Positions 9,029 through 17,895 of a stretch of DNA of 64,000 bases are shown here, one piece after another. The DNA is taken from NCBI GenBank assembly GCA_963818445.1, contig CAWFSG010000012.1:1-64000 (forward strand). Direction: 5' to 3'. This stretch comes from Prado023 sp963818445 (GTDB lineage: Bacteria; Actinomycetota; Actinomycetes; S36-B12; CAIYMF01). The notes beneath the pieces are model-generated. The model saw nothing but the letters and a program-made list of their open reading frames with translations. It was not told the origin of the DNA and did not search any database. The translations under genes and the position numbers were made by a program. Every line of letters starts with the position of its first letter. Position 1 is the stretch's first letter.

Positions 9029-10476
9029 CGGTGTCCTCCCATGTGGCCCATCCGCTCGCGCTTGGTCGCCATGTAGGCGGCGTTGAACGGGTTGGGCGCG
9101 ATCTCCAGCGGTACGCGATCCACGATCGTCAGGCCATATCCCGACAGGCCCGCGAGCTTCGCCGGGTTGTTCGTCAGCAGGCGCATCGTGCGCACGCCGA
9201 GGTCGGCCAGGATCTGGGCGCCGGTTCCGTAGTCACGGGCGTCGGCCGGCAGCCCCAGGTCGAGGTTGGCATCGACGGTGTCCCGGCCCCCGTCCTGCAG
9301 GGCGTAGGCCGAGAGCTTCGAGACCAGGCCGATCCCCCGGCCCTCGTGGCCGCGCATGTAGAGCACCACGCCGCGGCCCGCCTCGGAGACCGCGCGCATG
9401 GCGGCCTGGAGCTGCGGGCCGCAGTCGCAGCGCAGTGACCCGAAGGCGTCACCGGTGAGGCACTCGGAGTGCACCCTGACGAGGATGTCCTGCCCGTCAC
9501 CGATGTCCCCCACGACCAGGGCGACATGCTCGATGTCGTCCAGCGTGCACCGGTACCCGACAGCCGTGAAGTCGCCGAACGCGGTCGGCAGGGTCGTGGT
9601 GGCGACACGCTCCACCTGGCGCTCGTGGCCGCGGCGGTAGCGGATCAGGTCGGCGATCGAGACCATGACCAGCCCGTGCTCGTCGGCGAACGCGCGGCAC
9701 TGCGGCGCCCGCATCATCGTGCCGTCCTCGTTCATGAGCTCGCACAGCGCGCCCGACGGGCTCAGACCGGCGAGCTGGGCGAGGTCGACCGCGGCCTCGG
9801 TGTGCCCGGCGCGGCGCAGCACGCCTCCCGGGACCGCGCGCAGCGGCATCACGTGCCCGGGGCGGGTCAGGTCGTAGGGCTCCGTCGCGGAGTCAGAGAG
9901 AACCTTGATCGTGTGGGCGCGGTCGGCGGCCGAGATGCCGGTGGACTCCACGTCGCGGGCATCCACAGACACTGCGTACGCGGTCTGCTTGCGGTCCTCA
10001 TTGACAGCCGTCATGGGCGGCAGGCCCAGGCGGTCGAGGTCCGCTCCGGGCAGGCTCACGCAGATGTAGCCCGAGGTATGCCGGATCATGAAGGCGGTCA
10101 GCTCGGGGGTCGCGCGGGTTCCGGCGAAGATGAGGTCGCCCTCGTTCTCCCGGTCCTCGTCGTCGACGACCACCACTGCCTCGCCGCGCGCGATCGCTGC
10201 GATGGCGTCGGGGATGCTGTCCAGCCGTACTCCCCCGGCCGCGGAGGTAGGGGTGTCGGCGGGGTGGGCCGGGGCTGGGTTGCTCTTCCCCTGCTCGCCG
10301 CTCGCGGCCGGATCGCTGGCGGGAGCTGGTGCGGTGCTGTCAGTGGCCGGCGCGGAACCGGGCGCAGCCTGCGGATCCACGTCGACATCAGCCTCGCCAG
10401 GGCTGGGGGCCGCGCGATGGGCGTCCGGGTCGAGGGGGATGCCCGCCCGCCCGAACATCTGGTCTGCCGGGATCAT
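9025..10476 (-). CDS. ribBA: bifunctional 3,4-dihydroxy-2-butanone 4-phosphate synthase / GTP cyclohydrolase II
   Basis: It supplies both precursors of riboflavin. The RibB half has the acidic metal loop DDEDRENEGDL and GHTEAAVDLA. The RibA half has the zinc cysteines in LTGDAFGSLRCDCG and the catalytic MRGHEGRGIGL. About 75 residues precede the RibB domain, a Pro/Ala/Ser-rich low-complexity extension unusual for the family. The ATG at 10476 overlaps the ribE stop (ATGA), which supports keeping this extension. The total of 483 residues is longer than the usual ~420. Confidence 0.94.
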   Translation of the reverse strand: MIPADQMFGRAGIPLDPDAHRAAPSPGEADVDVDPQAAPGSAPATDSTAPAPASDPAASGEQGKSNPAPAHPADTPTSAAGGVRLDSIPDAIAAIARGEAVVVVDDEDRENEGDLIFAGTRATPELTAFMIRHTSGYICVSLPGADLDRLGLPPMTAVNEDRKQTAYAVSVDARDVESTGISAADRAHTIKVLSDSATEPYDLTRPGHVMPLRAVPGGVLRRAGHTEAAVDLAQLAGLSPSGALCELMNEDGTMMRAPQCRAFADEHGLVMVSIADLIRYRRGHERQVERVATTTLPTAFGDFTAVGYRCTLDDIEHVALVVGDIGDGQDILVRVHSECLTGDAFGSLRCDCGPQLQAAMRAVSEAGRGVVLYMRGHEGRGIGLVSKLSAYALQDGGRDTVDANLDLGLPADARDYGTGAQILADLGVRTMRLLTNNPAKLAGLSGYGLTIVDRVPLEIAPNPFNAAYMATKRERMGHMGGHR

Positions 10477-11078
10477 GCCCGCACCCCCACCATTCGCTCG
10501 ACGTACTTGGCGATCACGTCCACCTCGAGGTTGACCGGGTCGCCCACCTGACGGCTGCCCAGCGTGGTGGCGCCCAACGTCGTGGGGATCAGCGAGACGG
10601 AGAACCAGGGCTGGTCGCCGTCGACGACCTCGACCACTGTGAGCGAGACACCGTCGACGGTGATCGACCCCTTCTCGACCAGGAACCGGGCGAGGTCCTC
10701 GGGAAGCTCGACCTCGACGACCTCCCAGTTCTCGCTGGGGCGTCGCGCTCGGATCCGGCCCAGGCCATCGACATGGCCCTGGACGATGTGCCCACCGAAC
10801 CTGCCGTCGGCCGCCATCGGCCGCTCCAGGTTGACCGGGTCGCCGGGCTGGAGGGCGCCCAATGAGCTGCGGTGCAGGGTCTCGGCCATCACGTCGGCGC
10901 TGAAGGTGCCCTCGACCAGGGTGACGACCGTGAGGCACACTCCGTTGACCGCGATGCTGTCCCCATGCCTGGCGTCGGCTGTCACGAGCGGGCCGGACAC
11001 GACAAGGCGAGCCGAGTCATCGGCCAGCTTCGTGACCTCGACGACGCGACCGAGCTCCTCGACGATCCCGGTGAACAC
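10473..11078 (-). CDS. ribE: riboflavin synthase alpha chain
   Basis: Last step: dismutation of two ribityllumazines to riboflavin. It has two lumazine-binding repeats, each with the signature GVxLTV (NGVCLTV and DGVSLTV), and VFTGIVEELG at the N-terminus. The length is 201 residues. The GTG start at 11078 is fixed by the invariant N-terminal MFTGIV motif. Overlap with ribBA is 4 bp. A 56-bp gap separates it from ribD; I see no conserved FMN-riboswitch sequence in that gap. Confidence 0.95.
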   Translation of the reverse strand: MFTGIVEELGRVVEVTKLADDSARLVVSGPLVTADARHGDSIAVNGVCLTVVTLVEGTFSADVMAETLHRSSLGALQPGDPVNLERPMAADGRFGGHIVQGHVDGLGRIRARRPSENWEVVEVELPEDLARFLVEKGSITVDGVSLTVVEVVDGDQPWFSVSLIPTTLGATTLGSRQVGDPVNLEVDVIAKYVERMVGVRA

Positions 11079-11134
11079 TTCGTGACCTCCTCGATGGTGC
11101 GCAGTCCCCCCACCCGGCGACGAATCGCGCGCCG

Positions 11135-12175
11135 TCAGGACGGGTCCCCGGGCACCATTCTCCCGTCCACACGAACGTCCTGACCAACCCGGGTGATTCC
11201 CGTGATCTCCAGAAGCATCGCGGAGGCGATCCCGGGGACTCCCAGATCGCCCACGGCCGGCACGCCTGAACCCAGGATCTTCGGGGCGAGGTACCAGACG
11301 ACGCGGTCGACCAGCCCGGCGCGCAGGAAGGCTGCGGCCAGTGTGGGACCGCCCTCCAGCAGGACGTGCTGGACGTCGTTCACGGCGAGCTCGGCGAGCA
11401 CCTGCGCCGGGGATTCGGTCGCGAAGATCTGCAGCGGCGCGAGTCCGTCGCGCAGGGCAGCATCGGCGGGGATGGCGCGGCGCCCCATGACGACGCGCAT
11501 CGGCTGGTGCTCCGCCAGGGCTCCGCCGGGGTCCCGGACGGTCAGGGACGGGTCGTCGGCCAGCGCTGTCCCGGTGCCGATCAGGACCGCATCGACCTCC
11601 GCCCTCAGCTGGTGGACCTGCGCACGCGCCTGCTCTGACGTGACCCACCGGCTCGAGCCATCTGCTGCAGCCACGCGACCGTCGAGCGTGCTGGCGACCT
11701 TCCAGGTGACCATCGGACGACCATGCGTCACGGCGAACGTCCATGCCTCGTTGATCGCCGCGGCCTCGTCCGAGAGGACTCCTCGGACCACGTCGACCCC
11801 CGCGGCAGCCAGGCGGTCGGCTCCCCCGGCTGCGACCGGGTTCGGGTCCGACTGGCCCAGGACGACGCGGGTCACGCCGGCCGCGAGCAACGCGTCCACG
11901 CACGGGCCCGTGCGACCCGTGTGGTTGCACGGCTCGAGGGTCACCACGGCGGTGGCTCCCCGGCCGGCCGCTCCGGCGGCGGTCAGCGCCGCAGCCTCGG
12001 CGTGCGGGGTTCCGGCACCACGATGGAACCCTTCGGCGATCGTGAGCCCTGCGGCGTCCAGCAGGACGCAGCCGACGCGCGGGTTGGGTCCCCGGGGGAC
12101 TCCCGGGGTGACGGCGATGGTCAGGGCGCGACGCATCGCAGCCAGTTCGGCGGACGTGGGCTGGCCCTGGCTCAC
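11135..12175 (-). CDS. ribD: bifunctional diaminohydroxyphosphoribosylaminopyrimidine deaminase / reductase
   Basis: Second and third steps of the pyrimidine branch of riboflavin synthesis. The N-terminal deaminase shows the zinc site HAEAAAL and PCNHTGRTGPC. The C-terminal reductase begins at VTWKVASTLDGR and includes SRWVTSEQAR. The length, 346 residues, is normal. The GTG start at 12175 overlaps the rpe stop (GTGA). Confidence 0.95.
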   Translation of the reverse strand: MSQGQPTSAELAAMRRALTIAVTPGVPRGPNPRVGCVLLDAAGLTIAEGFHRGAGTPHAEAAALTAAGAAGRGATAVVTLEPCNHTGRTGPCVDALLAAGVTRVVLGQSDPNPVAAGGADRLAAAGVDVVRGVLSDEAAAINEAWTFAVTHGRPMVTWKVASTLDGRVAAADGSSRWVTSEQARAQVHQLRAEVDAVLIGTGTALADDPSLTVRDPGGALAEHQPMRVVMGRRAIPADAALRDGLAPLQIFATESPAQVLAELAVNDVQHVLLEGGPTLAAAFLRAGLVDRVVWYLAPKILGSGVPAVGDLGVPGIASAMLLEITGITRVGQDVRVDGRMVPGDPS

Positions 12176-12834
12176 AGCGGCGAGACGGCGGTCGCGGCCG
12201 CACGCAGCGCCGTGCAGGCCGCTGCCGGGTCCTGCGCGCCGTAGACAGCCGACCCGGCCACGAACACGTCGGCCCCAGCCTCGGCGCACCGCTCGATCGT
12301 CTCGGCGGACACTCCCCCGTCGACCTGCAGCCAGATGTCGGCGTCACCGATGAGCTGCCGGGCGCGACGGATCTTGGGTACGGCCAGCTCAAGGAACGAC
12401 TGCCCGCCGAACCCGGGCTCGACGCTCATGATCAGGATCATGTCGATCTCGTCCACCAACTCGGACAGGGCGTCCACCGGCGTCGCGGGCTTGATGCCGA
12501 CACCCGCGCGCGCACCCTGCCGACGGATCTCGCGGGCGAGGCGCACCGGCGCTCCGGCGGCCTCCAGGTGGAACGTGACGCTGCCCGCCCCGGCCTCGGC
12601 GTACGCCGGGGCCCACCGATCGGGATCCTCGATCATCAGGTGGCAGTCGACGGGGGTGCTCACGTGCGCCAGCAGGGCCTGGACGACTGGGAGGCCCAGT
12701 GTCAGGTTGGGTACGAAGTGGTTGTCCATGACGTCCACGTGCAGCCAGTCCGCACTTCCGGCGACGCGCTCGCACTCACGCGCCAGGTCGGCGAAATCAG
12801 CCGCGAGGATGCTCGGGGAGATCTGGATGCCCAT
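12172..12834 (-). CDS. rpe: ribulose-phosphate 3-epimerase
   Basis: It interconverts ribulose 5-phosphate and xylulose 5-phosphate. Ribulose 5-phosphate is the RibB substrate, which explains its place at the head of the rib cluster. TIM-barrel motifs are ISPSILAADF, HVDVMDNHFVPNL, MSVEPGFGGQSF (catalytic Asp region) and VDGGVSAET. It is 220 residues. The ATG lies 6 nt after a TAGGCT box, so the operon transcript is probably leaderless. Confidence 0.95.
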   Translation of the reverse strand: MGIQISPSILAADFADLARECERVAGSADWLHVDVMDNHFVPNLTLGLPVVQALLAHVSTPVDCHLMIEDPDRWAPAYAEAGAGSVTFHLEAAGAPVRLAREIRRQGARAGVGIKPATPVDALSELVDEIDMILIMSVEPGFGGQSFLELAVPKIRRARQLIGDADIWLQVDGGVSAETIERCAEAGADVFVAGSAVYGAQDPAAACTALRAAATAVSPL

Positions 12835-12840
12835 GGCGGC

Positions 12841-12846
12841 AGCCTA
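12841..12846 (-). promoter_or_regulatory. -10 box of the rpe-rib-his operon (leaderless)
   Basis: TAGGCT on the minus strand is separated from the rpe ATG by only 6 nt, placing the transcription start at or next to the start codon. No clear -35 is seen. Confidence 0.45.
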
Positions 12847-12967
12847 ACTTCGCGTGTGGTGGATCGGGGTGAGGTGGACCCTCCATCGGGCCGCACGCTC
12901 GCGTTCAGCACACCGGATCGGTGTCGCCGCGATGGGGCGACCGAGGCGCCGCTGGACTCGCACGGTC

Positions 12968-12978
12968 GTCCACAGATC
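12968..12978 (+). promoter_or_regulatory. GTCCACAGATC motif shared with the DUF559 gene
   Basis: The 11-mer GTCCACAGATC followed by NGCTC occurs here and again at 37926, 58 bp before the DUF559-like gene. Here the gene that should follow, the HNH nuclease, lies about 600 bp away because an IS remnant intervenes. The motif resembles a DnaA box (TTNTCCACA), but its role is unknown. Confidence 0.3.
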
Positions 12979-13028
12979 AGCTCGGGGGGTATTCGCCGTG
13001 TCGGTCTCCCCTGATAGTGTTCGTGGTG

Positions 13029-13517
13029 CGGACGCGTCGGCGGGCTCAGCCGGCAAGCGGAGCCAGCACGGACAAGATCCGGTCATGATCGCCGTGGAGC
13101 GCGCGGGGGCGGCGGTTGGGCCGGCCCGCATGCAGGTCGCCGAACGCCCCGGGAGACAGCCCTGGTCGACTTCGCTGCGCACGGTGCTGCCCGGATCGAC
13201 GATCCACACCGACGGCGCCCAGATGCTGCGCACCCTGGGGACCCGCGGCTACACCCATGAGTACGTCGTGGGAATCCGCGCCCCGGACCCCGCCGAGGTG
13301 CTGCCCGGCGTGCACATCACCGCATCCCTGCTCAAGCGCTGGCTCACCGGCACCATGCACTTCGGTGTGCAGCCCCACCAACTGCCCTACTACCTCGACG
13401 AGTTCACGTTCCGGTTCAACCGCCGCACCTCAACCAAACGCGGACTGCTGTTCACCGACTCCGCAGCAGGCCGTCGACACCGACCCCCACCCGCTGCGCG
13501 AACTACTGAATCCGTAG
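13029..13517 (+). mobile_element. IS1595-type (ISXO2-like) transposase remnant
   Basis: The C-terminal two thirds of a DDE transposase of the ISXO2/IS1595 group: GSTIHTDGAQML holds the second catalytic Asp. GYTHEYVV, LKRWLTGTMHFGVQP and YLDEFTFRFNRR are the conserved C-terminal blocks. The N-terminal zinc ribbon and first catalytic Asp are missing, and a frame change near 13455 is needed to reach the stop at 13517 (LRELLNP). It cannot transpose. I found no matching terminal repeats. The reading frame runs open into the HNH gene, but the blocks are unrelated. Confidence 0.8.
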
Positions 13518-13570
13518 CAACTTCATCGAGAGAACCCAGAACAGGTGTTCGAGTCGACGGGGGGTTGGGG

Positions 13571-15074
13571 ATGGGGGTTCGGGGGGTGGGTGGTCCGCCG
13601 GTGCTGGGCGATGTGCGTGCCGGTGCCGCGGCGCGGGATGCGTCACCGGAGGTGGGTGCGCTGTGGTGGCAGCTGGCTGGGCTGACCGGCGACGACCTGC
13701 CAGGCATGGGTTTGGTTGCCGGGGAGCGGCCGGCGGCGGATGTGGAGGTGTTGTGCTCGGCGGTGGCGTCGGTGGAGTTCGAGTTGGCCCGGCGGATGGC
13801 TGCGGCGGCCCGGTCGGGCAGTCTGCCGTTGGTCGGGGACGGGGCGATGCTGCTGGCCCGCGGCTGGTCCGCGGGGTGGGCGCGGCGTCTGGCCCGCGCG
13901 GGGGCGTTCGCCGAGGTGCACCCGGCGTTGGGTGGGGTGTGGGCGGCGGGGGTGATCACCAGTGAGCATGTGGATGCCCTGGCCCGGCACGCCGACCGGC
14001 TGACGACGGTGCAGATGGCGGCGGTGATCAGCGAGCTGGGCCCGTGGTGGGGGGAGTTGTCCCCGGCGGCGGTGGCGGCGTTCGTGGCCCGGGTGATCCG
14101 GGTCCTGACCCCGCCACGGGACCCGGAACCCGATGAGGTGGGCGCCCATGAGGCCCGGTCGGTGTCGTTCGCGCTGACGTCGGATTCGGTGGTCCTGTCC
14201 GGGGTGCTGCCCCGTCTGGAGGGTGAGGCGGTGATCGCCGCGATCGACGCGTTCGCCGAACGGTTGCGCTCCCAGGCCGACCACGTCCCCGCGTCCGCGC
14301 GGCGCGCCGACGGGCTGGTCGCCCTGGTCAACGCCGCGCACGCCTGCGGGTCGATCCCGACCCGCGGCGGGCTACCCGTGTCGGTGTCAGTCACCCTGGA
14401 CAGCACCGTGCTGGGCGACCAGGTGTGGACCACCTCCCGCGGGCACACCCTCACCGCCGCCGAGCACCGGTTCACCGCCTGCGACGCGCTGGTCACCCCG
14501 ATCCTCATCGACTCAGGGCACTGCCCCGACACACGTGGCCGAATGGCTCACCGCCGCCGGGCATCCGCGGCCGCGAGGTGTCCGAGGGCAGCGCTGTCGC
14601 AGCCGACCGACCCGGCGGGGAACGGCCAGCGGCGAGTACCGCCGCGGCGGACATCGCTTTGACCCCGTCGCGGCAGCGCGGATCGCGGAACTGGCCACCA
14701 CCCTGTTGGGCACCCGGATCCCGCTGGCCGTGGGGCGCACCGCGCGGACCGCCACACCAGCCCAGCGCCGGGCGCTCGCCGCTCGTGACCGCGGGTGCAT
14801 CATCCCCGGCTGCGGGATCCCCGCCGAGGCCTGCCAAACCCACCACGTCACCGACTGGGCCGCAGGCGGCGCGACTGACCTACCCAACATGGCCCTGCTC
14901 TGCTGGGCACACCACCGCCAAGTCGACCTCGGCATGTGGACCATCGTGCCAGCCGTCACCGACGATCAGGTGCCCAGACCCGAACCCGGAGCACCACCCG
15001 GAACCCCCTGGCCCGCCAACCACGGCGCACCCTGGACCATCACCCGCACCCCCCGAACACGCTGGCGACTGTGA
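13571..15074 (+). CDS. DUF222-type HNH endonuclease (one frameshift)
   Basis: Member of the DUF222/13E12-repeat family, abundant in actinomycetes. The N-terminal helical region includes EVHPALGGVWAAGVITSEHVDALA. The C-terminal HNH domain is RDRGCIIPGCG…HHVTDWAAGG…NMALLCWAHH, a CxxC-containing ββα-metal nuclease fold. One frame change near 14530 splits the two halves. Joined length is about 500 residues, normal for the family. ATG at 13571 starts 54 bp after the transposase remnant. The biological role of this family is not established; its members are often regarded as remnants of selfish DNA. Confidence 0.8.
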
Positions 15075-15090
15075 GGGAACTGGTACCCGG

Positions 15091-15789
15091 TCAGTAGTGG
15101 CCGTCCACGATCCGCAGGGCAGTCGAGCGCGCCGCGCGGACCACCATGTCGAGAGCCTCCTCAGGAGTGGTCTGAGCGCGGGCCGGGACATGGAAGGAGT
15201 GGTCGGCAGCCCAGATGGGGACGACCCGCGCCGTCACGTCGGCCTCGGCAAGCCCCACCGCGATCTCCCCCGGGGACCCGAGGCTGTCACGCGTGCCCTG
15301 TACCACCACAGCGGGCACCGCGCGCGCGGCCTCGACCAGTTCCGGCAGCCGGGTCGGGACCGGGCCTGTCACCGACGCGCGCCGAGCAGGATGCAGTGGG
15401 AAGGCGAGGAGGAGCAGCGCCGCAGGCTCCACGTCACCCACTGTGCGACAGGCCACTCGCGCCCCTGTGCTGCGGCCCCCCACGACCAGGCGCCTGGTGC
15501 CGATGCCCCGCGAGCGCAGGTCCCGCAGGCACGCGACCCAAGCCCGGTCCAGGGTGCTCGCTGCCCCACCCAGGCGCCGACCCGCCACGTGCCACGGCTG
15601 TTCGACGAGGACCACCTCGACCCCGTCGTCGGGAAGCGTATCCGCGATGGCCGCAAGGTCCACCGAGTCCACTCCCCGACCGACACCATGGCCGAGTACC
15701 AGCGAGGCCCGCGGCCGACCGTGCGGGACCGGGTGGACGTGCGCCCGGGCGAGGCCCGAGGGGGTGTCGACGTCCCAGACCGTGGTCAC
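15091..15789 (-). CDS. alpha/beta hydrolase (KANL3/Tex30-like)
   Basis: A 232-residue alpha/beta hydrolase. The oxyanion strand is SLVLGHGVGRGVDS, the nucleophile elbow GGRSTGAR has the catalytic Ser, and the late acid/His part has QGTRDSLG and ADHSFHVP. Similar short hydrolases are annotated as Tex30 or dienelactone-hydrolase-like, with unknown substrate. The GTG at 15789 overlaps the upstream SRAP stop (GTGA), so the two are translationally coupled. A longer open frame exists upstream but lies inside the SRAP gene. Confidence 0.75.
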   Translation of the reverse strand: MTTVWDVDTPSGLARAHVHPVPHGRPRASLVLGHGVGRGVDSVDLAAIADTLPDDGVEVVLVEQPWHVAGRRLGGAASTLDRAWVACLRDLRSRGIGTRRLVVGGRSTGARVACRTVGDVEPAALLLLAFPLHPARRASVTGPVPTRLPELVEAARAVPAVVVQGTRDSLGSPGEIAVGLAEADVTARVVPIWAADHSFHVPARAQTTPEEALDMVVRAARSTALRIVDGHY

Positions 15790-16562
15790 GACAGGTCGTC
15801 CAAGGCGGGCTCCGCGGGGATCGGGGCCAGGAGCTCCGGAGAGTTGTTGCGCACGGAATTCACGGCCGTGCTCACGGGATAGGCGGTGAGCAGGTCCGCG
15901 GGCAGTTGGCCATCGAACTGCGCATCGACTCTCACAGCCGGGTCGAGCCAGCGCGAGTAGCCGGACGGCGCGATCATCACCGGCATCCGGTCGTGGATCG
16001 CCGCCAGCGGACCGATGGAATCGGTGGTGAGCACAGTGACCGTGATCAGCCATTCCGCATCCGGAGCGGGGCGCCAGAACTCGTACAACCCGGCAAGTGC
16101 CAGACCCTGACCATCAGCGCGATGGATGAAGTACGGCTGCTTCCGCGGCTTGGCTCCGGGCTGAGTTCCGGGCTGAGTTCCGGGCTGAGTCCCGGACACA
16201 TCTCCGGGCAGTGCGGCCGGGGCGTACCACTCGAAGTAGCCGTCGGCGGGTATGAGGCAGCGGCGCTTGGCGAACGCCGATCGGAAGGCCGGCTTCTCGG
16301 CGGCGTTCTCCCAGCGGGCGTTGATCATCCTGGCGCCGATCTTCGGATCCTTCGCCCAGGAGGGGACCAGCCCCCAACGGGCGACACGCAGCTGCCGCTG
16401 CAGCCCAGAGGCCTCCTCGACCGGGCGGTCGACGACGAAGGCCACCTGGTTCGTCGGAGCCACGTTGTAGTTGGGTGTGGGGGCGGGGTCGACGACCGTC
16501 TCGACCTGGAACTCCTCCACGAGGCTGGCTGTGTCCTTGGCCGCCGCGTATCGTCCGCACAC
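15786..16562 (-). CDS. SOS response-associated peptidase / abasic-site DNA-protein crosslinker (SRAP, YedK/HMCES-like)
   Basis: SRAP proteins trap abasic sites in single-stranded DNA through a thiazolidine with Cys2. Here translation from GTG at 16562 gives M-C-G-R-Y, putting the catalytic Cys directly after the start. Other signatures are NYNVAPTN, ARWGLVPSWAKDP, CLIPADGYFEW (catalytic Glu) and IHDRMPVM (active-site His). It is 258 residues. An insertion of three GTQP repeats plus GAKP, encoded by 12-bp tandem repeats (about 16150-16200), lies between the FEW motif and the next strand. It is divergent from aroA with a 37-bp gap. Confidence 0.92.
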   Translation of the reverse strand: MCGRYAAAKDTASLVEEFQVETVVDPAPTPNYNVAPTNQVAFVVDRPVEEASGLQRQLRVARWGLVPSWAKDPKIGARMINARWENAAEKPAFRSAFAKRRCLIPADGYFEWYAPAALPGDVSGTQPGTQPGTQPGAKPRKQPYFIHRADGQGLALAGLYEFWRPAPDAEWLITVTVLTTDSIGPLAAIHDRMPVMIAPSGYSRWLDPAVRVDAQFDGQLPADLLTAYPVSTAVNSVRNNSPELLAPIPAEPALDDLS

Positions 16563-16569
16563 AGCGTTC

Positions 16570-16592
16570 AGCCTGCCACAGTCGGGTAGGCT
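16570..16592. promoter_or_regulatory. divergent -10 boxes for SRAP gene and aroA
   Basis: CAGGCT on the minus strand (16570-16575) is 7 nt from the SRAP GTG, and TAGGCT on the plus strand (16587-16592) is 7 nt from the aroA GTG. Both starts look leaderless. The two promoters necessarily overlap within 37 bp and may interfere with each other. Confidence 0.45.
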
Positions 16593-16599
16593 GCCGCGC

Positions 16600-17895
16600 G
16601 TGCCTGCTGAGGAGGATCCATGGCCAGCACCCGTGGCCGACGGTCCCGTGCGCGCCAAGGTCACGGTTCCCGGTAGCAAGTCGCAGACGAACCGGGCGCT
16701 TGTGCTGGCAGCGCTTGCCGACGGGCCCAGCACCATCACGGGACCCCTCAAGGCCCGCGACACGAAGCTGATGATGGCCGGCCTCCGCTCGATGGGTGCC
16801 GAGATCACGTCCAGCGGCGAGCAGTGGCGTGTCGAGCCGGGGAAGTTGAAGGGCCCGGCACACGTCGACTGCGGGCTCGCCGGGACGGTCATGCGGTTCC
16901 TGCCAGTCGTGGCCGGCCTGGCCAAGGGCGACATCCGCTTCGACGGCGACCCACGCGCCCGGATGCGCCCGATGGCCTCGATCCTGGGCGCGCTGGAGAC
17001 CCTGGGAGTCACGATCGCCGACGACGGGCGCAACAGCCTGCCCTTCACGGTCCGAGGAGGTGGCCGGGTCCCGGGTGGCCGGGTCTCGATGGACGCCAGT
17101 GCCTCGAGCCAGTACGTCAGCGCCATCCTGCTCGGGGCCGCCCGATTCGACGAGGGCGTGGACCTCCGGCACAAGGGCCAGCCGCTGCCCTCGCTTCCCC
17201 ATGTGGACATGACGGTGCAGATGCTGCGCGAGTCCGGGGTCGAGGTCACCGTCTCCCTGGACGACCCCACCGACGCGCGCTGGGTCGTCGCTCCCGGGCC
17301 GATCAGGGCGGTCGACCGCACCATCGAGCCCGACCTGTCCAACGCTGCCCCCTTCCTCGCCGCCGCGATGGTGACCGGGGGCCGGGTGACGATCCCCGGG
17401 TGGCCGACCCAGACGACCCAGGCCGGTGCCCACCTGCGCGAGATCCTCACCCAGATGGGCGCCACCACAGAGCTCACGAACAAGGGGCTGACCCTCACGG
17501 GCCCGGAGCAGATCACCGGAATCGACATCAACCTGCGTGATGTGGGCGAGCTGACCCCTGTCGTTGCCGCCGTGGCCGCCCTGGCGAGCACCCCGAGCCG
17601 GCTGCGTGGGATCGGTCACCTCCGCGGCCACGAGACCGACCGACTGGACGCCCTGTCCACTGAGATCAACCGGTTGGGCGGCGCGGTGCGGGCCAAGCAG
17701 AACTCGCTGCGCATCACCCCCGCGACCCTGCACGGCGGGTCCTTCCAGACCTACGACGACCACCGGATGGCCATGGCCGGAGCCGTGATCGGCCTTCGAG
17801 TGCCGGGCCTGCGGATCGTGGACGTGGACACGACCCGCAAGACCCTGCCTGGGTTCACGACGCTGTGGCAGGACATGCTCGGGTCGGACAAGTGA
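16600..17895 (+). CDS. aroA: 3-phosphoshikimate 1-carboxyvinyltransferase (EPSP synthase)
   Basis: Sixth step of the shikimate pathway, joining phosphoenolpyruvate to shikimate 3-phosphate. Signatures are PGSKSQTNRALVLA, GLAGTVMRFLPVVAGLA, DASASSQYVSAILL and the C-terminal DDHRMAMAGAV. The GTG at 16600 was chosen because it follows a -10 box by 7 nt and gives a 431-residue protein of normal length. The stop overlaps the rsgA start (GTGA). Confidence 0.95.
   Translation: MPAEEDPWPAPVADGPVRAKVTVPGSKSQTNRALVLAALADGPSTITGPLKARDTKLMMAGLRSMGAEITSSGEQWRVEPGKLKGPAHVDCGLAGTVMRFLPVVAGLAKGDIRFDGDPRARMRPMASILGALETLGVTIADDGRNSLPFTVRGGGRVPGGRVSMDASASSQYVSAILLGAARFDEGVDLRHKGQPLPSLPHVDMTVQMLRESGVEVTVSLDDPTDARWVVAPGPIRAVDRTIEPDLSNAAPFLAAAMVTGGRVTIPGWPTQTTQAGAHLREILTQMGATTELTNKGLTLTGPEQITGIDINLRDVGELTPVVAAVAALASTPSRLRGIGHLRGHETDRLDALSTEINRLGGAVRAKQNSLRITPATLHGGSFQTYDDHRMAMAGAVIGLRVPGLRIVDVDTTRKTLPGFTTLWQDMLGSDK

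Noticed and set aside
11079..12900. FMN riboswitch controlling the rib genes
   Set aside because: Neither the 56-bp gap before ribE nor the region before rpe contains the conserved RFN sequence blocks; the operon start appears leaderless.
12854..14662. Single 602-residue fusion of transposase and HNH nuclease
   Set aside because: The frame is open by chance; the transposase blocks end with a stop in another frame at 13517, and the HNH family starts at about 13571.
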